Source: Microbacterium marinum
GTDB taxonomy: Bacteria; Actinomycetota; Actinomycetes; Actinomycetales; Microbacteriaceae
Reading direction: 5' to 3'
Assembly: GCF_014204835.1 (NCBI RefSeq)
Contig: NZ_JACHMD010000001.1
Span: 2,232,001-2,296,000 of the forward strand
Length of the DNA: 64,000 bases
The notes under the pieces are model-generated. The model did no database searches. It was not told the DNA's origin and worked only from the letters and a program-made list of their open reading frames with translations. Within the stretch, counting starts at the first letter, position 1. Each line of letters begins with the position of its first letter. A program made the translations under genes and the position numbers. Shown one piece after another: positions 46,507 through 55,628 of this stretch.

Positions 46507-46608
46507 CGTCCCTCTCTGATCGCGGTCGCCCCTCTCGTGAAGGGGTGACCGGCGCAGAACACCGGCATCGTCGCCGGATGCCGCGAGACTATGCCGACAT
46601 TGCACCTC

Positions 46609-46635
46609 GCTCAAGCATCCGAGATCGAATTGAGC
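46609..46635. promoter_or_regulatory. Candidate Lrp-type operator upstream of bkdA
   Basis: Inverted half-sites GCTCAA (46609-46614) and TTGAGC (46630-46635) have centres 21 bp apart, two helical turns. They lie between bkdA and the divergent Lrp/AsnC gene. Confidence 0.4.
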
Positions 46636-46680
46636 ATCATGCGCAGGATGCCGCGATGGGGTTTGCTATGGTTTCGCACT

Positions 46681-47154
46681 ATGAGCGCCCTCGACCACGT
46701 CGATCTCGAGCTGCTGAACGCGCTCGCCGACGACCACCGCGCCACCGTCGTCGCCCTCAGCGAGCGGCTCGGGCTGTCGCGCAACACCGTCCAGGCTCGG
46801 ATGGCCAAGCTCGAGCGTTCGGGGGTCTTCCTCTCGTTCGAGCGCGCGATGTCACCGGCCGCGCTGGGCTACACGATCGACGCGGTCCTGCAGGTGCAGG
46901 TGAAGCAGGCCGATCTCCCGCGGATCACCGCCGAGCTCGAGCAGATCCCCGAGGTGGTGCAGTGTCACGGGCTGAGCGGTCCGATCGACCTGCTCGTGCG
47001 TGTCGCCGCGCGGGACACGCAGCACCTGTTCGATGTCGACGCCCGCATCCTCGCGATCGAGGGGGTCGAGCGCACCGAGACGTCCCTCGCCATGGGCGAG
47101 GTCATCGGATACCGGGTCCGACCTCTCCTGGCAGCGGCTCGACGGGAGCACTGA
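46681..47154 (+). CDS. Lrp/AsnC family transcriptional regulator
   Basis: A 157-residue protein: N-terminal HTH (LDHVDLELLNALADDHRATVVALSERLGLSRNTVQARMAKLE) and a C-terminal RAM ligand-binding domain (VQVKQADLPRITAELEQIPEVVQCHGLSG). The ATG at 46681 gives the family start; TATGGT at 46667-46672 lies 8 nt upstream. Divergent from the bkd genes, it probably activates or represses them in response to branched-chain amino acids or oxoacids. Its 3' end overlaps the convergent EamA gene by 53 bp. Confidence 0.93.
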   Translation: MSALDHVDLELLNALADDHRATVVALSERLGLSRNTVQARMAKLERSGVFLSFERAMSPAALGYTIDAVLQVQVKQADLPRITAELEQIPEVVQCHGLSGPIDLLVRVAARDTQHLFDVDARILAIEGVERTETSLAMGEVIGYRVRPLLAAARREH

Positions 47155-48115
47155 CTGCCGCCGCGGCGCGGGCGTCGAGACGGACGAGCACCACGCCGAC
47201 GAGGATGAGCGCTCCCCCCGCGAACTGTATCGGGGCGGGAGTCTCGGCCAGCAGGATCCACGCGAACATGAGGGCGAACAGCACCTCGGACAAGCCCACG
47301 AATGACGCGACACGCGACCCGATCAGCGGCACCGCCATGACGCCGAACGAGTATCCGATCGCCGTGCACACGCCGACCAGGAGGAGCGCCGCGATCGCGG
47401 GGAGCGGGACGCCGGCCACGGGGACGGTGAGCAGCGGCGCAGTGAAGGGCAGGACACCCACGAGGGCCAGCACGCCGATCGCGGCGGCGCCGACGAACAG
47501 ACCGCCGGAGGCGAGGGCCAGCGGGGGCAGGTCCGGCCCCGTCCGCTCGCTCATGACGAAGTAGAAGCACACGCACACGGCGGCCAGCAGGGCGAACACG
47601 GTGCCGAGCGGATCGAACCGCGCCCCCGCGATGTCGACGACGAGGACGAGGCCGGCGATCGCGACCACGGAGCCTGCGATCACCGCGCGCGAAGGAGCGG
47701 TGCGGGTGCGGAGCCAGACGAACAGCACGAGCATCACCGGCGCGAGGTACTGGATCAGGAGCGCGACGGCGACCGGCATCCGCTGCATGGCGGAGAAGTA
47801 GAGCAGCTGGCAGCCGGCCACGGGGATGAGACCGAAGGCGACCAGCGAGAGCCAGTGGGTGCGGAGGAACCGGCGCTGCCGCAGCAGCGTGCGGATGAGC
47901 GCCGGAGACACGACCAGCCCCGCGACCGCCATCCGCACGAAGAGGACCGCCGCGAGCGACCACCCGTTCTCGAGAAGCGGCTTGGCGATCGGCCCGCTGA
48001 CGGAGAAGGCCAGCGCACTCAGGACGGCGATCAGCAGGCCTCGGGCCTGGACCACGGTGGTCGCGGGGCGGGTGCTCGTGGTGCGAGCGAGGGTGCGAGG
48101 CGCCGTGTGCGTCAC
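47102..48115 (-). CDS. EamA/DMT family transporter
   Basis: A 337-residue membrane protein with ten hydrophobic segments forming two EamA repeats (first GLLIAVLSALAFSVSGPIAKPLLE; second ending FVGLSEVLFALMFAWILLAETP). Such proteins export amino acids or other metabolites. Start is GTG at 48113-48115 with GGAG upstream. Divergent from a CGNR regulator that may control it. Confidence 0.88.
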   Translation of the reverse strand: MTHTAPRTLARTTSTRPATTVVQARGLLIAVLSALAFSVSGPIAKPLLENGWSLAAVLFVRMAVAGLVVSPALIRTLLRQRRFLRTHWLSLVAFGLIPVAGCQLLYFSAMQRMPVAVALLIQYLAPVMLVLFVWLRTRTAPSRAVIAGSVVAIAGLVLVVDIAGARFDPLGTVFALLAAVCVCFYFVMSERTGPDLPPLALASGGLFVGAAAIGVLALVGVLPFTAPLLTVPVAGVPLPAIAALLLVGVCTAIGYSFGVMAVPLIGSRVASFVGLSEVLFALMFAWILLAETPAPIQFAGGALILVGVVLVRLDARAAAAVSAPVEPLPGEVGPGIR

Positions 48116-48193
48116 CGGGCTGCTCCGATTGTCAGGAGTGATGTGTGCTTACACTGGTGACAGTAGCGTTTCCCTTCGTCAGGAGTCAACATC

Positions 48194-48751
48194 ATGTTCA
48201 TCCGTGACACGGAGTTGTCCCTCCGCGCGGCGACCGCGCTCGTCAACTCGCTCCCCGAGACCGATGCCGACGGGCTCGATCGACTCGCCACCCAGGACGA
48301 TCTGGCTGCGTTCCTCCGCGAGTTCCCCTACAGCGGCACGATCCGGCGCGACGACGTCGAGCTGTCAGAGCTGCGCGCAGCGCGCACCCGTCTGCGCATG
48401 CTGTGGGCGGGCGATCGCGAGGCTGCCGTCCCGATCGTGAACGCCATGCTCCGCGAGGGGAAGGCACTCCCCCAGCTCACGATCCACGACGGGTACGACT
48501 GGCACATCCACGCCACCGATGACCAGGCGCCGCTGGCGACACGCATCACCGTCGAGGTGGCGATGGCCTTCGTCGACGTCATCCGGTCGGACCATTTCGA
48601 CCGCGTGCGCGAATGCGACGCCGACGATTGCTCCGCCGTCTACATCGACTACTCGAAGAACGGCTCGAAGCGGTACTGCGACACCGGCAACTGCGGCAAC
48701 CGCATGAACGTCAACGCGTATCGGCGCCGGAAGGCCGAAGAAAGCGCCTGA
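48194..48751 (+). CDS. CGNR zinc finger transcriptional regulator
   Basis: A 185-residue protein. The N-terminal ABATE-type domain (residues 1-130) precedes a C-terminal zinc finger with CDADDC and the hallmark CDTGNCGNR. These actinobacterial regulators commonly sit beside transporters. GTCAGGAGT occurs twice upstream (48131-48139 and 48178-48186); the second copy supplies the ribosome binding site. TACACT at 48150-48155 is a candidate -10. Its 3' end overlaps the convergent hydrolase by 41 bp. Confidence 0.9.
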   Translation: MFIRDTELSLRAATALVNSLPETDADGLDRLATQDDLAAFLREFPYSGTIRRDDVELSELRAARTRLRMLWAGDREAAVPIVNAMLREGKALPQLTIHDGYDWHIHATDDQAPLATRITVEVAMAFVDVIRSDHFDRVRECDADDCSAVYIDYSKNGSKRYCDTGNCGNRMNVNAYRRRKAEESA

Positions 48752-49610
48752 TGGCGGATGCCGCCTCACGCGGCGTCTCGTAGTGGATGAGGTGCCCGAC
48801 GCGCGGGATCACCTCGAGCTCCGCATCCGGGAATCGATCGCGCAGGGTGACCTGCGCGGACAGCGGCGTGATGTCGTCCTTCTCCGCCGCGACGAGGAGC
48901 GTCGGCTGAGCGATCGCGGACGCCGCCTCGCGCACGTCGTGCGACACGGACGTGACGAACGCGTCGCGGAGGGTGTCGCGGTCGGCGAAGCGCGAGAAGT
49001 AGGTGTCGTGCTGATCGTGGACGAAGCGCCGGATCGCGGCATCCTTCGTCTTGACCATCGCGAGACTCATGACCCGCACGATGAGCGGATTGCGCAGGAG
49101 CGCCTCCCCGATGCGGGTGGGCAGCTTCGCGCCGGCGTCGTAGTAGAACACGGCGAGGCGGGTGAGGATGCCGCGGGGCCCTTCGAGGGCCGGCGCGCCG
49201 ATGGGGTTGATGAGGATCAGCTTCGGAGTCGCCAGTCCGCGGGCGACCGCCGCGGAGGCGACGATCGATCCGAACGAGTGGCCGAGCACCACGGCGCCCG
49301 GGGCCACGGCGGCGACGAACTCCGTCAGCCACTGCGCGTAGGCGTCGAGGTCGTGGCGACGGCCGGGCAGCGGTGCCGTTTCGCCGAACCCGGGGAGGTC
49401 CGGTGAGATGACCCGGAACCCCGGGAGCTGCGCGACGACCGGCTCGAGTCCGTGATGCTCGCCACGGAAGCCGTGCACCGCGACGATCGTGGTCTCGGCG
49501 TCGGCCTCGCCGTACACCCAGTACGCGGTCGTGGATCCCGCGAGCTCGACCTCGTGCCGATGCACCGGGATCTGCGCGAGGTCGGCGGCGTACGGATTCA
49601 CGGCGGTCAC
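48711..49610 (-). CDS. Alpha/beta hydrolase
   Basis: A 299-residue hydrolase with oxyanion-region VAVHGFRGEHHG, nucleophile elbow LGHSFGSIV, acidic residue in AAEKDDITP and catalytic His in RVGHLIHYETP. Cytoplasmic; substrate unknown. The start is GTG at 49608-49610, and TAGACT 6 nt upstream (complement of 49617-49622) predicts a leaderless mRNA. Confidence 0.9.
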   Translation of the reverse strand: MTAVNPYAADLAQIPVHRHEVELAGSTTAYWVYGEADAETTIVAVHGFRGEHHGLEPVVAQLPGFRVISPDLPGFGETAPLPGRRHDLDAYAQWLTEFVAAVAPGAVVLGHSFGSIVASAAVARGLATPKLILINPIGAPALEGPRGILTRLAVFYYDAGAKLPTRIGEALLRNPLIVRVMSLAMVKTKDAAIRRFVHDQHDTYFSRFADRDTLRDAFVTSVSHDVREAASAIAQPTLLVAAEKDDITPLSAQVTLRDRFPDAELEVIPRVGHLIHYETPREAASAIRRFLRPSGADTR

Positions 49611-49675
49611 CCGTCGAGTCTACGAGGGCGGCGCGCCGCGACCGCGATGTCGGAGCGTCATCGTAGCGTCGGAGC

Positions 49676-50479
49676 ATGACCGGCTGGCAGGCGATTCCGC
49701 TCTGGGATGACGACGTGTTCGGCGACCTGCCCGCACCGGTGGCTGAGACGGCCGTGGCGGTCGTCGTCGAAGAGTCCGTGGCCGTCCCGCTGCTCCCCGC
49801 GCCGGGCGGCCTGATCGGCGTCTTCGACCTCGAGACGACCGGCGTGGACGTCCGTGAGGACCGGATCGTCACCGCGCACGTCGGTGTGCTCGACGCGACC
49901 GGCACGGTGGTTCAAGCGACGAGCTGGATGGCCGATCCGGGGGTCGAGATCCCCGAGGGCGCAAGCGCCATCCACGGCATCAGCACGGAGCGCGCACGGG
50001 CTGAGGGCCGGCCGGCGGGCGAGGTCGTCGCAGAGGTCACCGACGCCCTGCGCGCGCTCTTCGACGCCGGCATCCCGGTCGTCGCGTACAACGCCTCCTT
50101 CGATTTCTCGATGCTCCGCTACGAGGGCATCCGCCATGCCGTCCCGACGATCGATGCCCCCGCGCCGGTCGTCGACCCCCTCGTCGTCGACAAGACCTTC
50201 GACCGGTACCGTCGCGGCAAGCGCACCCTCGAGGTGGTCGCCGCGCACTACGCCGTGGTGCTGGAAGGCGCACACGACGCGGCAGCCGATGCGGTCGCCG
50301 CGGGCCGAGTCGCACAGGCGATCGCGGCACGATTCGCCCTGGACCTGACCGCGCCCGAGCTGCACACGCAGCAGATCGGCTGGGCCCGAGCGCAGGCCGA
50401 GAGCCTGACCGAGTACTTCATCTCCATCGGCCGCCTCGACCCCGCAGACGCACTCGACGGCAGCTGGCCGATCCGCTGA
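49676..50479 (+). CDS. DnaQ-like 3'-5' exonuclease (DEDDh)
   Basis: A 267-residue protein. Exo I is FDLETTGVDV, Exo II YNASFDFSML, and Exo III HDAAADA with the catalytic His, the full DEDDh set. It is preceded by about 45 residues of unclear role and followed by a helical C-terminus. It could be a proofreading-type or RNA exonuclease. ATG at 49676 with TAGCGT (49664-49669) 6 nt upstream. Convergent with rpmE2 across a strong terminator. Confidence 0.9.
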   Translation: MTGWQAIPLWDDDVFGDLPAPVAETAVAVVVEESVAVPLLPAPGGLIGVFDLETTGVDVREDRIVTAHVGVLDATGTVVQATSWMADPGVEIPEGASAIHGISTERARAEGRPAGEVVAEVTDALRALFDAGIPVVAYNASFDFSMLRYEGIRHAVPTIDAPAPVVDPLVVDKTFDRYRRGKRTLEVVAAHYAVVLEGAHDAAADAVAAGRVAQAIAARFALDLTAPELHTQQIGWARAQAESLTEYFISIGRLDPADALDGSWPIR

Positions 50480-50510
50480 TCGGCACCGGGCGGATCCGCC
50501 CGGAAACGAC

Positions 50511-50536
50511 GAAAGCCCCGCCGGAGCGGGGCTTTC
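50511..50536. terminator. Bidirectional terminator between exonuclease and rpmE2
   Basis: GAAAGCCCCGC (50511-50521) pairs perfectly with GCGGGGCTTTC (50526-50536) around CGGA; A/T runs lie at both outer ends, suiting either direction. Confidence 0.9.
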
Positions 50537-50548
50537 GAGGACGGCTGC

Positions 50549-50800
50549 TTACTTGCTGCCGAAGTTCTTGAAGCGCTGGTTGAACTTCTCGACGCGACCG
50601 GCCGAGTCCATGATGCGCTGCTTGCCCGTGTAGAACGGGTGCGAAGCCGACGAGATCTCGACGTCGATGACCGGGTAGGTCTCGCCGTCCAGCTCGATCG
50701 TCTTGTCGCTGGTGACCGTCGAACGGGTCAGGAAGGTCTCGCCGGAGCCGAGGTCGCGGAACACGACCGCCTTGTACTCGGGGTGGATGTCAGTCTTCAT
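50549..50800 (-). CDS. rpmE2: Ribosomal protein bL31, type B (zinc-free)
   Basis: An 83-residue L31. It begins [16 protein letters not shown] and contains no cysteine, so it is the zinc-independent type B paralogue used when zinc is scarce in species that have both. In several actinobacteria this gene is under zinc control, but I saw no clear Zur box upstream. The ATG at 50798-50800 matches the family start. 50801-50880 holds no gene. Confidence 0.96.
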   Translation of the reverse strand: MKTDIHPEYKAVVFRDLGSGETFLTRSTVTSDKTIELDGETYPVIDVEISSASHPFYTGKQRIMDSAGRVEKFNQRFKNFGSK

Positions 50801-50880
50801 TGGGTTCCTCACGAAATGCCCTGGATTTTGCCAGAGGCGGGTGGAAGTCTGCGGCGCGAGTGCGCCAAGGAGCGATTCTA

Positions 50881-51666
50881 TCAGGATGCCGCGCGTGCGG
50901 CGAACCGGCCATCCTCGGCGGTCAACGTGATCGGCATCCCGAAGGTTTCGGTCAGGGTCTCCGCCGTGAGCGCCTCGGCGATCGGCCCCTGCGCGACGAC
51001 GCGCCCCTCGCGCAGGAGGAGGACGTGCGTGAAGCCGACGGGGATCTCCTCGACGTGGTGGGTGACCATGATCATGGCGGGTGTCGTCTCTTCGCGGGCG
51101 TAGCCGCCCAGCAGACCGAGCAGCTCTTCGCGCGCGCCGAGGTCAAGGCTCGCGGTCGGCTCGTCCAGGAGCAGGAGCTCCGGGTCGGTCATGACGGCGC
51201 GGGCGATCTGCACGCGCTTCTGCTCACCGTCCGAAAGGGTCCCGAAGGTCCGGTCGGCGAGGTCGCCGAGGCCCCACTCCCCCAGCACCCGCCGCGCGCG
51301 ACGCTCGTCGATCGCCTCGTAGTCCTCGCGCCAGCGCCCCGTCACGGCGTAGGCAGCGGTCAGGACGACGTCGATGACGGTCTCGTCCTGGGGAACGCGC
51401 TTGGCCATGGCCGACGACGCGAATCCGATGCGGGGCCGCAGCTCGAACACATCGGTGCGTCCGAGTCGTTCGTCGAGAACGGTGACCTCGCCGGAGGTCG
51501 GGTGGATGAACGTCGCCGCGAGCTGCAGGATCGTCGTCTTCCCGGCGCCGTTGGGTCCGAGGACGACCCACCGCTGGTCGGAGCCGACCGTCCAGTCGAT
51601 CCCGTCGACGATGTTGCGGGCGTTGCGGCGGACGACGACGTCGGCGAGTTCGAGGACCTCAGGCAT
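50881..51666 (-). CDS. ABC transporter ATP-binding protein (YlmA/ModF-like)
   Basis: A 261-residue ATPase with Walker [10 protein letters not shown], signature [14 protein letters not shown], Walker [13 protein letters not shown] and MVTHHVEEI. No permease is nearby, and the sequence resembles soluble single-domain ABC proteins of uncertain role. The ATG at 51664-51666 has TAGGCT 7 nt upstream; that hexamer overlaps the glgA stop codon. Confidence 0.88.
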   Translation of the reverse strand: MPEVLELADVVVRRNARNIVDGIDWTVGSDQRWVVLGPNGAGKTTILQLAATFIHPTSGEVTVLDERLGRTDVFELRPRIGFASSAMAKRVPQDETVIDVVLTAAYAVTGRWREDYEAIDERRARRVLGEWGLGDLADRTFGTLSDGEQKRVQIARAVMTDPELLLLDEPTASLDLGAREELLGLLGGYAREETTPAMIMVTHHVEEIPVGFTHVLLLREGRVVAQGPIAEALTAETLTETFGMPITLTAEDGRFAARAAS

Positions 51667-51676
51667 GCCTCCCAGC

Positions 51677-52870
51677 CTATCGGCCGGAGTCGGCGACCTC
51701 CCGGTACAGCGCCGCCGTGGCGTCGGCGATCGCCTCCCAGCTGAACGCCGTCGCTGCGCGCTCGCGGCCGGCCCGGCCATACGCGTGCGCCCGCTCCGGG
51801 TCGGAGACGACCTCGGTCAGCGTGGCCGCGAGGTCGGCCACGAAGCGATCGGGGTCGAGCGGCGTGCCGGTGCCGTCCTGAGCCTGCTCGATGGGCACCA
51901 GGCGGCCCGTCTCGCCGTCGACGACGACCTCGGGGATGCCGCCGGTGGCCGTGCCGACGACCGCTGCGCCGCACGCCATGGCCTCGAGGTTGACGATGCC
52001 CAGCGGTTCGTACACCGACGGGCAGACGAACGTCGTGGCGGCGGTGAGGATCGCGCACAGGTCGGGACGCGGGAGGAACTCCTCGATCCACACCACGCCG
52101 TCGCGCGTTCGCTGCAGGTCGCGGACGAGTCCCTGCACCTCCGCCATGATCTCGGGCGTGTCCGGTGCCCCCGCACACAGGACGAGCTGCACCTCGGGGG
52201 GCAGCTGCTCGGCGGCCCGGAGGAAGTACGGGAGCCCCTTCTGCCGTGTGATGCGACCGACGAAGACGACGGAGGGACGCGCGCTGTCGATCCCGAGTCG
52301 TTCGAGGAGAGCGGCATCCTCTCGCGGGTGCCAGGCGTCGACGTCGATGCCGTTGTAGATGACGCGGACCTTCTGCGGGTCGAGATCGGGGTAGCTGCGG
52401 AGGATGTCGCGACGCATGCCGTCACTGACGGCGACGATGGCCGCCGCCTGGTCGTACGCGGTCTTCTCGATGTGACTCGACACCGCGTACCCACCGCCGA
52501 GCTGCTCGGCCTTCCAGGGCCGCAGCGGCTCGAGCGAGTGGGCCGTGACCACGTGCGGGATGCCGTGGAGCATGGAAGCGAGCATCCCGGCGAAGTTGGC
52601 GTACCAGGTGTGACTGTGGACCACGTCCGCCCCGGCGATGTCCCCGACGATCTCGAGGTCGGTGCCGAGGGTCTGCACCGCGGGGTTCGCCGCGGCGAGC
52701 CCCGGCGGCACGGCGTAGGAGGTCGTGTCCGCTTCGTCGCGTCCGCCGCCGAACGCGCGCACCTGCACCTCGATGCGCGAGCGGAGCGAACGCACCAGCT
52801 CGGTGACGTGGACACCCGCTCCGCCGTAGATCTCGGGCGGGTACTCCTTCGTGACGATGTCGACGCGCAT
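51677..52870 (-). CDS. glgA: GT4-type glycogen synthase / maltose-1-phosphate synthase
   Basis: A 397-residue glycosyltransferase of the actinobacterial GlgA/GlgM type. It has the N-terminal KEYPPEIYGGAGVHV, acceptor-domain VVHSHTWYANFAG, nucleotide-sugar domain VGRITRQKGLPYFL and the EX7E-like PSVYEPLGIVNLEAMA. It uses ADP-glucose to elongate glucan or make maltose-1-phosphate. Divergent from glgC, which makes ADP-glucose. The ATG at 52868-52870 has TAGAGT 7 nt upstream. Confidence 0.92.
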   Translation of the reverse strand: MRVDIVTKEYPPEIYGGAGVHVTELVRSLRSRIEVQVRAFGGGRDEADTTSYAVPPGLAAANPAVQTLGTDLEIVGDIAGADVVHSHTWYANFAGMLASMLHGIPHVVTAHSLEPLRPWKAEQLGGGYAVSSHIEKTAYDQAAAIVAVSDGMRRDILRSYPDLDPQKVRVIYNGIDVDAWHPREDAALLERLGIDSARPSVVFVGRITRQKGLPYFLRAAEQLPPEVQLVLCAGAPDTPEIMAEVQGLVRDLQRTRDGVVWIEEFLPRPDLCAILTAATTFVCPSVYEPLGIVNLEAMACGAAVVGTATGGIPEVVVDGETGRLVPIEQAQDGTGTPLDPDRFVADLAATLTEVVSDPERAHAYGRAGRERAATAFSWEAIADATAALYREVADSGR

Positions 52871-52946
52871 GGACCGAACTCTAGGGCACACGAAACACGT
52901 GACATAGTCCTGGCCGCCCGGTCGCAAACAGCCATAGTGTGGGCAC

Positions 52947-54191
52947 ATGCCAGCATCGCCGAAGATACTCGGGATCGTCCTCGCCGGAGGCGAAGGGAAG
53001 CGGCTCATGCCGCTCACGCAGGATCGGGCCAAGCCCGCGGTACCCTTCGGCGGTCAATATCGCCTCATCGATTTCGCGATCTCGAACCTCATCAACTCGG
53101 GCCTGCGGCAGATCGTCGTGCTGACCCAGTACAAGTCGCACAGTCTCGACCGCCACGTGTCGCAGACCTGGCGGATGTCCGCCCTCCTCGGCGCGTACGT
53201 CACCTCCGTCCCCGCCCAGCAGCGGCTCGGGAAGCGCTGGTTCTCGGGTTCCGCCGACGCGATCCTCCAGTCCCTGAACCTGATCCACGACGAGAAGCCC
53301 GACATCGTCGCGGTGATCGGCGCGGACCACGTCTACCGCATGGACTTCCAGCAGATGATCGACGCGCACATCGCCTCGGGCGCGCGCGCATCGGTCGCCG
53401 GCATCCGTCAGCCCATCGGCCTGGCCAATCAGTTCGGCGTCATCGACGTCGACCCCGAGGACGGCTCGACCATCCGCGACTTCCTCGAGAAGCCGCAGAA
53501 TCCGACCGGACTCGTCGACAGCCCCGGCGAGGTCCTCGCCTCGATGGGCAACTACGTCTTCGACACGGACGCGCTCATCGAGGCCGTCGAGGCAGACGGC
53601 GAGCTGCCGACGTCCAACCACGACATGGGCGGCGACATCATCCCCTACTTTGTGAACCGCGGCGAGGCCGCCGTCTACGACTTCAAGCGCAACGACGTGC
53701 CCGGGTCGACCGACCGCGACCGCGACTACTGGCGCGATGTGGGGACGATCGATTCATTCTTCGACGCGCACATGGACCTGATCTCGGCGCTCCCGGTCTT
53801 CAATCTTTACAACATGGACTGGCCCATCCGCTCGCAGTCGGTCAACTCGCCTCCCGCGAAGTTCGTGCGCGATGGCGTCGGCCGCATCGGGAACGCGATC
53901 GATTCGATCGTCTCGCTCGGCTGCGTGCTCTCGGGCACCCACCTCGAGCGGAGCGTCGTCGGACCGTGGACGCTCTCGGGAGGGGGCTCGACGATCACGG
54001 ACTCCGTGCTGTTCGACCACGTCAGCGTCGGAGCGGGTGCCCGGGTGCACCGGGCGATCCTCGACAAGAACGTCGTGCTCGAAGCGGGCGCCACGGTCGG
54101 GGTCGACCGCGAACTCGATCTCTCCCGCGGGTTCACGGTGACCGACAGCGGGCTGACCGTCGTGGGCAAGAACGTCCGCATCACCCCGTGA
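52947..54191 (+). CDS. glgC: Glucose-1-phosphate adenylyltransferase
   Basis: A 414-residue enzyme: nucleotidyltransferase start [25 protein letters not shown], catalytic Asp region GADHVYRMD, glucose-1-phosphate contacts in EKP and a C-terminal left-handed beta-helix. It makes ADP-glucose from ATP and glucose-1-phosphate. ATG at 52947 with TAGTGT (52935-52940) 6 nt upstream. Forms a divergent pair with glgA with only 76 bp between starts. Confidence 0.96.
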   Translation: MPASPKILGIVLAGGEGKRLMPLTQDRAKPAVPFGGQYRLIDFAISNLINSGLRQIVVLTQYKSHSLDRHVSQTWRMSALLGAYVTSVPAQQRLGKRWFSGSADAILQSLNLIHDEKPDIVAVIGADHVYRMDFQQMIDAHIASGARASVAGIRQPIGLANQFGVIDVDPEDGSTIRDFLEKPQNPTGLVDSPGEVLASMGNYVFDTDALIEAVEADGELPTSNHDMGGDIIPYFVNRGEAAVYDFKRNDVPGSTDRDRDYWRDVGTIDSFFDAHMDLISALPVFNLYNMDWPIRSQSVNSPPAKFVRDGVGRIGNAIDSIVSLGCVLSGTHLERSVVGPWTLSGGGSTITDSVLFDHVSVGAGARVHRAILDKNVVLEAGATVGVDRELDLSRGFTVTDSGLTVVGKNVRITP

Positions 54192-54226
54192 CCGAGGACG
54201 CCGCGGCGACCCGATAGCGTGGACGG

Positions 54227-54862
54227 GTGCCTGACGCCCGATTCCTCGTCGTCTTCGACGCCGATTCCACGCTGATCCGCAACGAAGTCATCGAGCTGAT
54301 CGCCGATGAAGCCGGACGTGGACGCGAGGTCGCGGCGGCGACGGAGGCGGCGATGCGCGGCGAGGTCGACTTCGCCGCCAGCCTCCGGTCGAGGGTCGAG
54401 CAGTTGGCGGGCGTTCCACTCGCGTCGTTCACCCGGGTGCTCTCCCGCGTTGAGCCCACTCCCGGGGCACGCGAGCTCGTCGAGGCGATCCATCGACGCG
54501 GTGGCGTCGCTGCCGTCGTGTCCGGCGGGTTCCACGAGATCCTCGACGTCGTGGCGCCCGACCTCGGGATCGACGTATGGCGCGCGAATCGGCTCGTGAG
54601 CTCGGATGCGGTTCTCACCGGCGAGGTCGACGGCGAGATCATCGACGCCGCGGGGAAGGCAGCCGCCCTCCGGGAATGGGCACGCGAGCACAACGTGCCG
54701 ACGGACCGGACCATCGCCATCGGCGACGGTGCGAACGACCTCCAGATGATGGATGCCGCAGGCCTGGGGGTCGCGTTCAACGCCAAACCCGCCGTCCGAC
54801 GTCAGGCCGACGTCGTCGTGGGACCGGTCGATCTGGCTCAGGTCATCCCACTCCTGCCCTGA
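54227..54862 (+). CDS. serB: Phosphoserine phosphatase
   Basis: A 211-residue HAD-type phosphatase. The nucleophile motif reads DADSTLI (family DxDST), followed by NEVIELIADEAG, motif II VVSGGFHEIL, and motif III/IV GDGANDLQMMDAAGLGVAFNAKP. It makes serine from phosphoserine. It lacks the N-terminal ACT domain of longer SerB proteins. Start is GTG at 54227 with TAGCGT 6 nt upstream (54215-54220). Confidence 0.93.
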   Translation: MPDARFLVVFDADSTLIRNEVIELIADEAGRGREVAAATEAAMRGEVDFAASLRSRVEQLAGVPLASFTRVLSRVEPTPGARELVEAIHRRGGVAAVVSGGFHEILDVVAPDLGIDVWRANRLVSSDAVLTGEVDGEIIDAAGKAAALREWAREHNVPTDRTIAIGDGANDLQMMDAAGLGVAFNAKPAVRRQADVVVGPVDLAQVIPLLP

Positions 54863-54901
54863 CCTCGTGGCGTGTCGGCGCCCGGGCGTACTCTCGCCGG
54901 T

Positions 54902-55593
54902 ATGGACGTCATCCTCATCCCCGGACTCTGGCTCGACGATTCGTCGTGGGACGACATCGTCGACCCCCTGCGGGAGGCCGGTCACACCCCGCACGCCCCA
55001 CCCTGCCCGGTGTCGGCGTCGCCGCGCCCGAGTCCTCGGACATCGGGATCGCCGACTGGATCGAGGCTGTCGTCAGGGAGATCGACGGCGCCGACGGTGA
55101 CGTGGTCCTCGTCGGCCACAGCGGTGGTGGGAACGTGGCCTGGGCGGCAACCGAGGCGCGCGCGGGCCGCGTGGCGCGCGTCGTCTTCGTCGACACCACT
55201 CCGCCTCCTCCCGGCGCGGAGATCTCGGAGTTCCCCGTCTTACACGGCGTCGTCCCCTTCCCCGGGTGGGACTTCTTCGACGAGGAGGACGTCGCCGATC
55301 TCGCCCCCGAGGTCCGCGAGCGCACCGCGCCGACGACGCGATCAGTGCCCGCGAGGGTGCCGACCGACCCGCTGCCTCTGTCGGGTGGGGCGCGTCACGC
55401 TGTGCCGGTGACGATGCTGATGGGCGGCATGGACGAGGAGACGTTCCGCCGGGTCGTGCAGCAGTGGGGCGCTTTCGCCGCGGAGTTCGACGCGATCGAG
55501 GACGCCACGGTGGTCCCGCTCGGAACCGGCCACTGGCCGCAGTTCTCCGACCCCGACCGTCTGGCGCGCGCGTTGCTGGCCGCCATCGGCTGA
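54902..55593 (+). pseudogene. Alpha/beta hydrolase interrupted by a frameshift
   Basis: The first 33 codons (MDVILIPGLWLDDSSWDD onward, to GHTPHAP) are in one frame. From position 55003 the continuation (LPGVGVAAPE, VLVGHSGGGNVAWAA, PFPGWDFFDEEDV, GTGHWPQFSDPDRLARAL) is in another. Two bases (55001-55002) lie between the parts, so one base is missing or two are extra near a run of Cs. Joined, the product would be about 230 residues with nucleophile Ser and catalytic His intact. TACTCT (54889-54894) lies 7 nt before the ATG. It may be a real mutation or a sequencing error. Confidence 0.85.
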
Positions 55594-55628
55594 TTGCAGC
55601 TCACGCTCGCGCGTGTCGGATCGTGGGC

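Noticed and set aside
48141..48193. Upstream open reading frame (ATG after GTCAGGAGT) in the CGNR leader
   Set aside because: It is out of frame, runs deep into the CGNR gene and shows no coding pattern; the downstream ATG fits the family start.
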